DNA of 64,000 nucleotides. Source: Globodera rostochiensis. Its lineage: Eukaryota > Nematoda > Chromadorea > Rhabditida > Heteroderidae. The stretch lies in assembly GCA_018350325.1 (NCBI GenBank), contig JAEVLN010000012.1, positions 1,137,991 through 1,201,990 of the forward strand, read 5' to 3'. The notes beneath the pieces were generated by a model. It made no database searches and had not been told where the DNA came from. It was given only the letters and a program-made list of their open reading frames with translations. The position numbers and the translations under genes are program-made. This document shows positions 23,501 through 34,567 of this stretch, piece by piece. The number at the start of each line of letters is the position of its first letter. Positions within the stretch are counted from its first letter, which is position 1.

Positions 23501-26500
23501 TCTGCGCAACAAAATTGTTTTTTTGTTTTCTGCAGATAGCCGAGTCGCGCGTTTCCGGCAAGTACACGCTGTTTGCGCTGGTGGACGGAGCATTGCGCAA
23601 AGTGGGACTGAACGTGCCGCGCACCATTTACGTTGACGACATTGAGCCAAGGCACATAATCTTTTTTTTTTTTGTGTCTTTTGAAAATGATTCTTTAAGG
23701 CACACATTGGTCGGAAGGTTGGCACAGAAAATTTTGCCACGCCAACGCCCGTGCGCGTATTTGTACGAGTTCAACATTGACGAGCAGCTGTTTTCTGCGC
23801 GAATGACGTAGGGAAATTGCAATTTACATGACTAAAATTAATTGTTTGTTTTTAACAATTTATACATATTTTTTTTTGCTAAAAGCATTTGGTTTTAATT
23901 TAAAATTACTTTGGTTGGTATCTCCGGAAATTTTTATATTTGTTCGCATCTTCAAATTCCGTACCTGTTTTTGATTTGATTTCAAACTCTAAACACAAAA
24001 TCAGACAACACGATTTGCGCGAAAAATTGTGTTTGCAATGATAGAGTTCCCGAATTTATTTTAGTGATCTGAACACGGAAATGTGTCTGTGGCGCATCAA
24101 CGGCGTCTACGAGACACGGGCACCGCTGTTGTTCAACGCACTGGTGCACACCGGTGTGCGATGCCATGTGGAGCGCGCAGCGGTCCAGGGAACCACCGCC
24201 GACTTGCCAATTGATGCCATCACGCGGGTTGGTGCCACCGAATTTAATTTATCTGCAAATCGCGGCCATTTGCCAGATTGAACGCTCCTCCGACCCGGCG
24301 ACTGCTGCTGGGGCTGCCCGTGCCAACGCCAATTCCACCTTCAATTTGTTGGACCCAGTGCTGTGCCACCTTCGTCTGTTGTTCCTCTACGAGCATCGGC
24401 ATCACTCGAGCGGACGGTCGGTGCTCGGCCTGTTCATTCCCAGTGTTGGGCAAGCGCATTTCTTTGTGGTTAACCGGGCGTCCATTGACCTGCGCAACTT
24501 GGACACACTCTACGCCATGGAACTGCAAAAATTGTGGGCAAACATTTAGAATATTTTTAGCTGACAAATGAGTTTTCTTTGTAAGTCTTCGACAGCGTGC
24601 CGAATTGGCGGAGTCCGACTTTCCCGGCATGCGCGAGCAGTGCCAACGTGTGCAGAGCGTTCAGCCGCAACAGTGCACGACAGAGAAGGAGGCAGCGCGT
24701 CGACTGCACGCGCTGCTGAACGCACTGAAGTGGTCGCCCACGGAGCCGGCGCTACTATGCACACAGACAAACCGGACGCAGGCCCAACTGTTCAAGGTGT
24801 ACATGCACTCACTCATTTTTGGAAATAAAAACTTTATTCTGATGTTATCAAAATTTCGAACCACAAAAGAACCATATTTTGAGTAAGTTGAATTTATTTT
24901 TTGTATTTGAAATAAATATTTTTGTAGGATTTCCCTGCACTTCGTGAGTTCGCTTCCGTTTGTCTGCGTGTACCGGAGCCGGACGGACTGCTCAATGTGC
25001 TCGACTGGGCAAATGCAATGGCCCGACGTTCCATGCAGCACTTTTTCAACAGTTTTACCTATTTGAAGGTGGGCGATAGGATGGTTTTTGCAAAATATGG
25101 ACAATTTTTGAATGTATTTATTTATTTAAATTTAAAAATGTATTCAATATTAGCATCAATTTGTTTGCATTTTACATATTTAACCATTTTTTGATAAATC
25201 AAATTTCCTCATTTAAAAATTATTTTTGTTTTATCATTCAAATCATCTTACGCCCTAAAATTAGGCATACTCATTTCTAAATTATTTGATAATTTCGTTG
25301 AAATGTTTGCACTCCGTTCTTTTTTCCTTTGCGCTCTTTGTGTCCCTTCTTTCATTGCAAAAGTGTTCATTGGTTGGGCTTTTGCTTGGCCATTCCTTCA
25401 GTTGACTCCGTGGCGCAATGGTAGCGCGTCTGACTCCAGATCAGAAGGTTGCGTGTTCAAGTCACGTCGGGGTCATAACATTTTTTTCATATTTTTTTCC
25501 AATTTTTGATTGCACTCGCGCTTTTTTTTTCTTTTGTTTTTGTGTATGTTTTTTCAATATTTTTTTTGTCCATTTTCGTAGAATTTTTTTTCATTAGAAA
25601 ATTGTAAAAATTTCCTTCGCCCACCCGCCCATCCCCTTCAAGGAGTACTGGTCCATGTCGGCGTACACCGAAATCCCCGTGGGCAACCTGCCGGCCGACT
25701 TGCCGTCCCTGGCGTTGGACATTGCATTTGCGCGCGCATTGCGTGCTAAAAACCATTTGTTGTGGACGTCGCCGTCGGCGATGCCTGATTTTGGAGGCAA
25801 AGAGTTGGAGGTTTGATTTGCTGGTGGCCGAAACAAGAATGTTACTATATTTTTCAATAAATTCGAAATATTTTGAAAATGAATAAATTTTTTGTCTATT
25901 TTTTTATAGGACTGGCGACTTGGCAACGAATGGGAAAGCGCCGCGTTCACTGAAGCGCGTCCGTTTGTGCTCAACAAAGAGACATTTGAAGTCGGAATAT
26001 TTTTTTTCAACTAAAAATTTCAATTTCTTGTTAAAAAGGCGAATTTTGTGACGGCCGAGCTGAGTTTGGGTGCGGTGGCGGTCACCGCGCTTTTGCAAAG
26101 CGCCAACATTTCCGAGGCCGAGGGCACCTCCGAACAGACCGGCTTTGCCGCCACAGCAAGTTTGTGTTGTTTTTTGTTTAAAATATTACAATTTCGAACA
26201 TTTTAATGGGATTTTTCAATTCTTTTTTATAAATGGTTTAAAACTTGTACGTTCCGTCCGTTGACTCAACAATACAATGTTTTTTTTTGGGGGGGGGGCA
26301 GCCTTTTTTCATTCACATTTTTGAAGGATTGTTTCCCCCTTCGCCTTTAGTCGTTTTTCCATTTGTTATCAAATTGTTTTTGTGTTCCAAAGGTGCCCAA
26401 CCCACAACAATGTCCATCGGGGAGGCGCTGTCCCATCGTCTGTTGGCCGGGCTGGCCAAATACCATGACGACACCGTTGCGGTTGGGCCAACATTGCGGT

Positions 26501-28995
26501 GTTTGCGCGAGGCGAGTTGCGCGCGTGACTATTTTCATCTTTTATTTTATTTATTTTTGTTTACGATTCAAATACAATAAAATCCAATTGATTTTTTGGG
26601 GGGGGGGGGCTATCGGTCGGCGTTTACTTATAAAGCATTTTGCACAGGTGTTCCATCGGCTGGTCAAGGATATTCATCATTACGGGAACGTATTTGCTGA
26701 TCAATTGGTGGTTAACATGCACAGGTGATGGGCAAATCGACTGACGAGACTGATGATTTTTGTTCCCTTCCTGATCACCAGATGGATCAGCGATCCAAGC
26801 TCGTTGCTCTTCCACCCATCGCTACGCGCCACATTGATCACGCTGATGCGCAAGCTGTGCCTGCTGCTGGTGGCTGAAATGCAAAAGTTGGGCGCCACGG
26901 TCATCCATTGCTCATTCACCCGGGTTGTCTTCTCCACGAACAGGTAGATGATGTTATGTTTGTTTCAGTCGGTCCACCAACCAGTGTGTTTGCGCATCTG
27001 CCTTTTGATCTGAAAAGAATGTTGTGGACGATATCTCTGGTTCTGATTGATAAAAACTCGGTGAAAACGCTTTTCTGATCAGAATGCAAGCGACAGAGCT
27101 GGCACCAGATCATTTAGTTTAGTCGGGGAGGGGGGTCCAATAAGTGGTGAGAACCAGATGATCAGATCGCAAAAAATCTTAAAACTTTATGCTTTTCCTC
27201 AAATTTTCACAGGGATTCGCTGCCGACTGCCCGTGCCTTTGTCGACTCGCTGTTGGCCTCGCTCGCCAAGCGGCCAATGTTCGGCTCACTTCAGCTCCAA
27301 CTCAAACACTTCTCGGACATGTTGCTGTGGATTGATCATGTCTTAACAACAAAACAATTAAATTTTAATTAGAAACAACCCCATTTTAAGGCTAATTATG
27401 CGCTTGTTTTTGCCAGCGATGATGAGCGGGTAAAATTTTGTTTCTTTATTATTGGCCATGGAAGTGTAACAAAATTTTTGTGCAAAAATGAAACAAATTC
27501 AGGACGGCCGTGTGGAGCAGCATTTTGCGTTGGCTGAGCGCATTCCGCGCGCGCGCGGCTGTCACACTTTCTTCAGCACAGCAATTGCCGGCTTCCTGGG
27601 CATGCTGTCACAGAAACAGCGGCAACACAACCACCAGCGTCGTGGCAATACAACAAACGATGAGGAGGAGGTGGTGTGTGAAAACAATTTGAAAACAATA
27701 AAAAAGTATCAAATTTTCAGAATTTACCGTCCCAATCTGTCGAGAGCACGACAACCTTCGACTTGGCCGCGTACAGTGTGACGCAACTGCGAGAGGAGCT
27801 GGTGCCCGGCCTGTTCAAGCTGGCCACCCGGCTCGTTGCTGCACGGCCCCAACTCCGGCGACTGACCGAACATTGCGGGGACGGGGGTGAAGACGTGCCG
27901 TTGGAATTTGTCAATTGCATTTGCCTGGTACTGTGACAGACTTCGCGCAAATGAACGTTTTGGGCTTTTTTAAATATATTTATTGGAATTCCTAGCTATA
28001 TTTTTGATGCTTTTTAAAAATCCATAACATTTTTAAGGTTTTGGGTGTTATTCCTGCGCTGGACGAGCATGTTGAACAGATCCGAAATCAGTTGCTGCTC
28101 ATCCTCCAACAGGTCTGCATCTCCAAACAATTGCTTAACAATTATAAATTTATTAAAAATTTTGAATAGGACATTTAAGCATCTGTTTTTGCTAGGGTAG
28201 TTAGACCTGTTAAACCCCCCTCCGTTACGAGTTCACCAGTTTTTCGACACCCGGTTAAAACGGTTCCGATTTCCCAAAATTTAAGGACGGTTCGTCTAAG
28301 GAGATGTATGGGCCGTTGGCGGACTGGAAACCGTGCAGCGGTGTACTTCTCGACAATGTGTTCTGTCCAAAGTGCGCGGAAAGTAATGACTTGGACGTGG
28401 TGGCCCATCCAACGTCGGCGGAAGATGGTAGCGATGAGAGCGTTCAGCACCACCAGCAGCAGCAGCAGAGGGAGAATGGGGGTAAAAATGGAGAAAATTT
28501 CTGTTTTTTTATAATATTTAATTTAATGAATCTTTTGCTTTTTGAATTAAAATATTTACTGAAATTTGTTGTAGCCAATGCGACGCCGTCGTCGTCATTT
28601 GCGTGCCCTCACTGCGGAGCCGCTTACCCGTTGAGTTTGGTGGAGGAACTGCTGCTGGAGCGTGCGGCGCGCATGCACGCCGCCTTTACGCTGCAAGACT
28701 GGCGCTGCACAGCGTGCAAAAAGGTGGGGGCAGCCAGTACATACCAGATGCCAATTTTTTTTTTGTGCAATTTAAATCAATTTTTATTGATTTTTTTTTG
28801 CCAATTTACCCATACATTGCACAGATGGGCTCTAAGTTCCTGGCGCGTTACTGCGACTGCAACAACCGTTTCGAGGGCGTGCTGGGCGCTGAGCGTCTGG
28901 GCCAAAATTTTTCACTGCTCCGACGCGTCTGTCGACGGCACGGCATGGTCAATGTGGAGCAGTGGCTAGACCAAATAGAGCAGTGCTACGAATAG
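14562..28995 (+). CDS. DNA polymerase epsilon catalytic subunit
   Basis: Leading-strand replicative polymerase with 3'-5' proofreading, acting in the nucleus with its accessory subunits. The whole gene is present over about 14.4 kb. First exon 14562-14608 ([10 protein letters not shown]...); stop near 28995. Exonuclease motifs are intact: [13 protein letters not shown] near 15801, [16 protein letters not shown] at 16276-16370, [13 protein letters not shown] near 16863. Polymerase motifs: [16 protein letters not shown] near 17755, [19 protein letters not shown] near 18862, [10 protein letters not shown] near 19066. QPRITDMF (near 20880) resembles a PCNA-interacting peptide. The inactive C-terminal polymerase half follows, recognisable by [44 protein letters not shown] and [11 protein letters not shown]. 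The end has both zinc/iron-sulphur cysteine clusters (CPKC...CPHC and CTAC...CDC). At least two introns start with GC (23072 and 23652). The 20909-22208 intron is repeat-filled, and one intron hosts a tRNA. Confidence 0.95.
20920..22135. repeat. Composite GC-rich repeats filling a POLE intron
   Basis: The 1,300-bp intron 20909-22208 has two similar blocks (about 20920-21095 and 21995-22130) built from GGGAACGGGATTCCCG-type palindromes and sharing CCGTTCGGGATTCCCGTCCC. Between them GGCGGCGCCTATCGGC appears three times (near 21183, 21735, 21885) in varied form. A related stretch lies near 5400-5450. This suggests a degenerate element bounded by similar ends; no open reading frame of note is seen. 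Confidence 0.55.
25404..25475 (+). tRNA. tRNA-Trp (CCA)
   Basis: A 72-base cloverleaf: acceptor GACTCCG pairs with CGGGGTC (one G-T), followed by discriminator A. The D arm contains GGCGCAATGGTAGCGC, the anticodon loop reads CTCCAGA with anticodon CCA, and the T arm contains GTTCAAGTC. It closely resembles the nematode tRNA-Trp I remember. It lies in the POLE intron between the exon ending at about 25068 and the exon starting at 25598, on the same strand as POLE. Confidence 0.95.
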
Positions 28996-29129
28996 CGGAC
29001 GAGAGATGTGATGCATTCTTTTTTTTTAATTTTCTTCATTTTCCGAACTTCACAATTACTTAATGGATCTCTTCCTGTTGTTTTTGTTGTTGTACAGAAT
29101 TTTGAAATTAAAATAAAATGCTATTCAAC

Positions 29130-30405
29130 TGTAGACACTGTCTTTTTTACGTTTCCGCCTAAGCTTAAAGGCCTATAGCCGAAGCCTAAAGAAGCCTAAG
29201 GCTAATGTTGTACTGAATTACAGTGTCCATTTTTCGTTTCCGCCTCTAATGTTGTACAGAGAAGCTAAGCCTAAGCCTAAGCCTAAAGTAGTAGACAGTG
29301 TCCATTTTGTTTCCGCTTCTAATGTTGTACAGAGAAGCTAAGCCTAAGCCTAAGCCTAAGCCTAAAGCCTAAGCCTAAGCCTAAAGTAGTAGACAGTGTC
29401 CATTTTGTTTCCGCCTCTAATGTTGTACAGAGAAGCTAAGCCTAAGCCTAAGCCTAAAGCCTAAGCCTAAAGTAGTAGACAGTGTCCATTTTGTTTCCGC
29501 CTCTAATGTTGTACAGAGAAGCTAAGCCTAAGCCTAAGCCTAAGCCTAAAGTAGTAGACAGTGTCCATTTTTTGTTTCCGCCTCTAATGTTGTACAGAGA
29601 AGCTAAGCCTAAGCCTAAGCCTAAAGCCTAAGCCTAAGCCTAAAGTAGTAGACAGTGTCCATTTTGTTTCCGCTTCTAATGTTGTACAGAGAAGCTAAGC
29701 CTAAGCCTAAGCCTAAGCCTAAAGCCTAAGCCTAAGCCTAAAGTAGTAGACAGTGTCCATTTTGTTTCCGCCTCTAATGTTGTACAGAGAAGCTAAGCCT
29801 AAGCCTAAGCCTAAAGTAGTAGACAGTGTCCATTTTGTTTCCGCCTCTAATGTTGTACAGAGGAGCTAAGCCTAAGCCTAAGCCTAAGCCTAAAGCCTAA
29901 GCCTAAAGTAGTAGACAGTGTCCATTTTGTTTCCGCCTCTAATGTTGTACAGAGGAGCTAAGCCTAAGCCTAAGCCTAAGCCTAAAGCCTAAGCCTAAAG
30001 TAGTAGACAGTGTCCATTTTGTTTCCGCTTCTAATGTTGTACAGAGAAGCTAAGCCTAAGCCTAAGCCTAAAGCCTAAGCCTAAAGTAGTAGACAGTGTC
30101 CATTTTGTTTCCGCTTCTAATGTTGTACAGAGAAGCTAAGCCTAAGCCTAAAGCCTAAGCCTAAAGTCTAAGCCTAAGCCTAAGCCTAAGCCTAAGCCTA
30201 AAGCCTAAGCCTAAGCCTAAAGTAGTAGACAATGTCCATTTTTTGTTTCCGCCTCTAATGTTGTACAGAGAAGCTAAGCCTAAGCCTAAGCCTAAAGCCT
30301 AAGCCTAAGCCTAAAGTCTAAGCCTAAGCCTAAGCCTAAGCCTAAGCCTAAGCCTAAGCCTAAAGCCTAAGACTAATGTTGTACAGATAAGCTAAGCCTA
30401 AGCGA
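29130..30405. repeat. Satellite with embedded (GCCTAA)n telomere-type hexamers
   Basis: About 1.3 kb just downstream of POLE. Units of roughly 75-150 bp consist of a constant part (GTAGTAGACAGTGTCCATTT, then TTTCCGCCTCTAATGTTGTA, then CAGAGAAG) followed by a variable run of AAGCCT/GCCTAA hexamers interrupted by AAAGCC. About a dozen units are present, differing mainly in hexamer number. GCCTAA is the complement of the nematode telomere repeat TTAGGC. The array lies between two housekeeping genes, so it is interstitial. Confidence 0.9.
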
Positions 30406-31085
30406 GCGTAGTGAGACAAAATGTTCCAAAAATGGACAAAGTGTCTATTTTGTAGCGTAGTGAGACAAAGTGTTCCAAAAATGGACAAAGTATCTATCTT
30501 GGAGTGTACTGAGACAAAGTGTTTCAAAAATGGACAAAGTGTCTATTTGGTGGCGTAGTGAGACAAAGTGTTCCAAAAATGGACAAAGTATCTATCTTGG
30601 AGTGTACTGAGACAAAGTGTTTCAAAAATGGACAAAGTGTCTATTTGGTGGCGTAGTGAGACAAAGTGTTCCAAAAATGGACAAAGTGTCTATTTTGTAG
30701 CGTAGTGAGACAAAACGTTCCAAAAATGGACAAAGTGTCTATTCTGGAGTGTAGTGAGACAAAACGTTCCAAAAATGGACAAAGTGTCTATCTTGGAGTG
30801 TAGTGAGACAAAACGTTCCAAAAATGGACAAAGTGTCTATCTTGGAGTGTAGTGAGACAAAACGTTCCAAAAATGGACAAAGTGTCTATCTTGGAGTGTA
30901 GTGAGACAAAACGTTCCAAAAATGGACAAAGTGTCTATCTTGGAGTGTAGTGAGACAAAACGTTCCAAAAATGGACAAAGTGTCTATTTTGGAGCGTAGT
31001 GAGACAATACATTCCAAAAGTGGACAACGTGTCTATTTGTTAGCGTAGTGAGACAAAGTGTTCCAAAAATAGACAAAGTGTCTAA
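30406..31085. repeat. 49-bp satellite, about 14 copies
   Basis: Directly abutting the telomere-like array, a 49-bp unit (GCGTAGTGAGACAAA, then GTGTTCCAAAAATGG, then ACAAAGTGTCTATTTTG) repeats head to tail with 2-10% differences. The spacing is exact at 30406, 30455 and 30504. Several central units are identical, indicating recent homogenisation. No gene lies within it. Confidence 0.9.
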
Positions 31086-31300
31086 TGAGACAAAGTTTTC
31101 CAAACTTCACAAAATGCATGAAATCATTTAAATTGTCGCTTTTAAATTCCATTCAATTTATAAACCAAAAGTTATATTATATGAACAGAATTGATTATGT
31201 AAAATGCGCGCCATCAAAAAATCCGTCCAAAAAAAATCCTCAATTTTCGTTCATTCACCGTTCGACGACTTTGCTTTGCTTGGTTGGGCTGGGTGGCTGG

Positions 31301-32898
31301 CTATCTGGGGTTGAACGTGTGCGTGTACAGCTGCAGCGCCTCCCATTCAGCCTAAACAAATTGCGTGAACAGAAAAAGAAAGCGGAGGGAGCATGTCCGA
31401 CTTTAAATGCCCCTTTCGGGTCCTGCCCGGCGGCGACCATCTGCGGTTGTGCCATGCCGAGCATAGCCTGCTCGTCCATCATTTCAGCTGCATTATCACC
31501 GCCCAACACCAGCGCGTACACCGAGCGAAGACCGAACACGTTCAGGAAGTACCTGGTGATGAATGGATGATCTAATCGTCAATAAACATTGTGGTCATAT
31601 ATGGCTTCTTCCTTCACCATGACCAGCAGGGATTTGGGGGTGAAAGCGGTGCTAATTTTGACGGGGAGGAGGAACTGCCCAATGGTAAAAAACGGCACCC
31701 CCTCACACCCGTATACTTTGGTTATGATGGTTGGCTGGTTCGTCCACGACATGTCGGGGGATCGGGTTTGGGACAACACCAAAAGATCCCGAAAAAATAA
31801 GCCCAATTTTACTAACCAAGACGCTGACGACACCCACGCGGCGTCCAGCGATGCCAAATCAACGCCGCGTTGAAGCATCGGCTTAAAGCGAAGCGTCAGC
31901 GGGAAGGGGACCTGCAAACATTGAATTTGAATTCGAGTTGTCTGTTTTTTTTTGATTATGATACTTCAAGCCCACCCACCCACCCGAGTGGTGACGAAGC
32001 CGGAGAAGGTCCAGTTGATCCAGCCGCCGATGAACAGCATAGGGATCATGTTCAGCATGTTGCCCTTGACCATCTCGGTCATCATGGACGGGTCCAACAT
32101 CTTTTTGAAGAAGAAGCGGAATAATTAAAAAAAGAAAAACATGGAATTAAAAACCAACCGGATTTGTCTGCGCGCTCTGCTTCTCCTGCCGCTTCACCAA
32201 CTGTCCCTGCTGCTCGTCGCACAACAACCAGCGCCGCTGGGCAAACGAATCGGCGGGCAAAAAGCGACCATTCTCGCGCAACAGACGCGCCTTCAGCAGC
32301 CAATGGCTGTGAACATTGGGGTTTTTAATAGCAAAATTCACACACCGACGGCAGCAGCGCCATGCCGGTACTCACCTCCCCTCCGGGGGGGGGGGGAATG
32401 GAACCACAAAGCCCAAGCCCCAATTTTTGTTCTAATTTTGTAACAGAATTTATTGGAATTCAAATTTCTTTTTGGACAAATATAAATGTTTTGTCTGGCA
32501 AATTAAGTACACGCACTTGTCCCGCACCGACTGCAGGTCGGCAGTTTTTTTGTTGACCAACAGCAAGAACACGTAATGGCGCACAATGCCGACCAGAAAG
32601 GTGATCAGCTGCAAGTGGAGGCACACATTTTTTAAACGATCTGGTTGATCATTGTGATCAGTATTTGAGAATGACCCCAAGATTGATTCAGATCACAACG
32701 AATTGTGGTCCGATCAGACCCTCATCAGACGGATTGGGTCTGAGGCCGGTTTCAGCATATGGAGATGAACCCGATCCAGGGAAAAGTCCATCTTCAAAAT
32801 GCAAAAAAAAAACTGACCACAATCGGCACGAACACCCACGTACGAATGGCCGGGTCCAACAACAGGTCGGTCATGCGCCATTCCGTTGGCAGAAGCAT
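31301..32898 (-). CDS. ER membrane protein complex subunit 3 (EMC3)
   Basis: Subunit of the ER membrane insertase that places tail-anchored and multipass proteins, related to Oxa1/YidC/Get1. Seven exons: 32818-32898, 32517-32608, 32159-32306, 31984-32100, 31817-31911, 31402-31552, 31301-31351, giving 244 residues. Family landmarks in order: [16 protein letters not shown] with [18 protein letters not shown] (TM1), [35 protein letters not shown] and [20 protein letters not shown] (TM2), [33 protein letters not shown] (TM3), [21 protein letters not shown]. The C-terminus is about 15 residues shorter than human EMC3. It lies 388 bp downstream of the Rab gene on the same strand, so co-transcription is possible. 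Its 3' end faces the satellite arrays and POLE. Confidence 0.93.
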
Positions 32899-33286
32899 TT
32901 TTTTGGTGGCTGATCGATCGACGAAAATTTGAACTAAAAATAATATATTCAACAAATAGAGAAATTTATGACAAAAAGGTGCTGAAAATTAATGAGAAAT
33001 ATAAAAAAAATGAAAATTTATAGAAAAATATGATAAAAGAGAACAAAATTAATGTGGCAAAACAGCGGCAAAATTGGTTAAATATTTATTTTATAATTCA
33101 AATATAATTCAATGATTATGCGTAAATACATAAGTAGAACCAAAACCAATTAATTGTGCGTAAAATATAATTTTGGGTATTATAAAAAATTATTTTTTAA
33201 ATACAAAAGGTGGCACAATTTTCCAAAATTCGAAATGTTTTGATATTATGCCAAAATGTGGCGGCGGGGGGAGGAGGGCATCAGTT
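32899..33286. other. Short AT-rich spacer between Rab and EMC3 genes
   Basis: About 390 bp, very AT-rich, without recognised genes. It separates two minus-strand genes and could be an operon spacer holding a trans-splice acceptor for EMC3, but no diagnostic signal was seen. Confidence 0.4.
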
Positions 33287-34567
33287 TCACGCGTAATAGT
33301 TGCAGCACCGGCGCCAACGCGCGGACAAATTGGTCGTGTTCGGGTAGCCGAGACGGAAGGCGTCCGCTGCCGCCCGTCCGCCCGCCGTGCCGTCCAAATG
33401 GCCCAATTCGTCGTATTGGCACTTCAGATGATGGGCCAACTCGTGGAAAACTAAAACAAAAAAAAGGAATCTATTTGGCACGTTTTTGTGCAAAAATCGA
33501 ATTAAATATCCATGGAAATCCCAGCGAAACAAAAAAAATCCGACAAATTTTCCCCGTTTTTCTTTTCCCTGCTCACTTTAAAAAAATTTAAAAAACAGTC
33601 AGAATTCGATTTTTTTTTTTTGCTAAATTATTGGCGGACTGAACTGCTCCAACTTGTGTCAACGTTGACATTCTGCTTGGAGGACACCTCCAGATGGGCC
33701 AGCATGGCGTGCGCTCGGCACAGCTGCTCAGCCTCAAGCGTATCCACGCGATCCGATGAAGCAGTTGCTGCTGGTGCTGATCCCTGCTCCTCCACCAGAT
33801 CGGCTTTGGTGCCTGGACAGAGGGAGCGAGTTTCAATCAAAAAAAAATTCCTTAAAAAACGAACGAACCGACAAGAATTTTGGCAACATTTGGCACCGCA
33901 AATTTGGACACGTCATCAATCCACCGCTGCAGTGACACGAACGACTCGGGGCAGGTCAGGTCCTGGAATTGATTATTGTTTTTTAATGAACAGAAAAATT
34001 ATAAAAAGACAAAATTCCTAAGATTTCGAAATATGCCGGACTCCGGATGCCGTCCCGGACATTTTTGAGTCCGGCATGCCGGTTTCCGGACATTTTTTGG
34101 GAGCCGGTTACATCCCTAATATGCACGCACATAGCACAGAATGATGCCGTTGGCCGACCGATAATAGGACTGAGTGATGGTCCGGAACCGTTCCTGGCCT
34201 CCGGTGTCCCTGAAAAATTGTTGGACACATTTTAAATTTTCAAATTTGTTTGCCCGTCTTACCAAATTTGCAATTTGATACGCTTCCCCTCCACCATCAG
34301 CGTTTTCATGGTGAAGTCGACGCCAATGGTTGTGCCCTGCTTCTCAATATACGTGCCGTTCTTGAAGCGTTGCACGACACTGAAAAAAGCAATATTTTAA
34401 AATATAGTAATTGTTAAGGAAAAAATTAAACATTTACCACGTTTTGCCGATGCCCATGTCGCCAATGAGCACCACCTGAGTTTGGGAAAAAAATGGTTTT
34501 TTGTGGAAACCCCAAAATTTCATTAACCCACCTTGAAAAGGTAGTCAAACGAGTCGTCGGGGTCCAT
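33287..34567 (-). CDS. Rab19/43-like small GTPase with unusual switch II and C-terminus
   Basis: Ras-superfamily GTPase of vesicle traffic, closest in my memory to Rab19/Rab43. Seven exons: 34532-34567, 34438-34475, 34263-34379, 34131-34209, 33869-33962, 33654-33812, 33287-33450, giving 228 residues. P-loop GDMGIGKTC; switch [12 protein letters not shown]; switch [22 protein letters not shown] (DTAGQ is canonical); guanine motif TKAD where NKxD is usual; SSK where SAK is usual. The region between TKAD and SSK is stretched by a Ser/Ala/Glu-rich insert. The protein ends [10 protein letters not shown], so four residues follow the CC pair, outside the usual CC, CCX, CXC, CCXX or CCXXX prenylation endings. 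Start is the only in-frame ATG before an upstream stop. The gene is intact, so it is a divergent Rab rather than a pseudogene. Confidence 0.88.

Noticed and set aside
24241..24290. Frameshift in POLE near the [17 protein letters not shown] stretch
   Set aside because: Reading on past ITR enters an intron-like segment. Splicing to the exon beginning [16 protein letters not shown] restores the frame.
29130..31085. CRISPR-like array
   Set aside because: Spacers are not unique: both halves are satellites with head-to-tail near-identical units, and the organism is a eukaryote.
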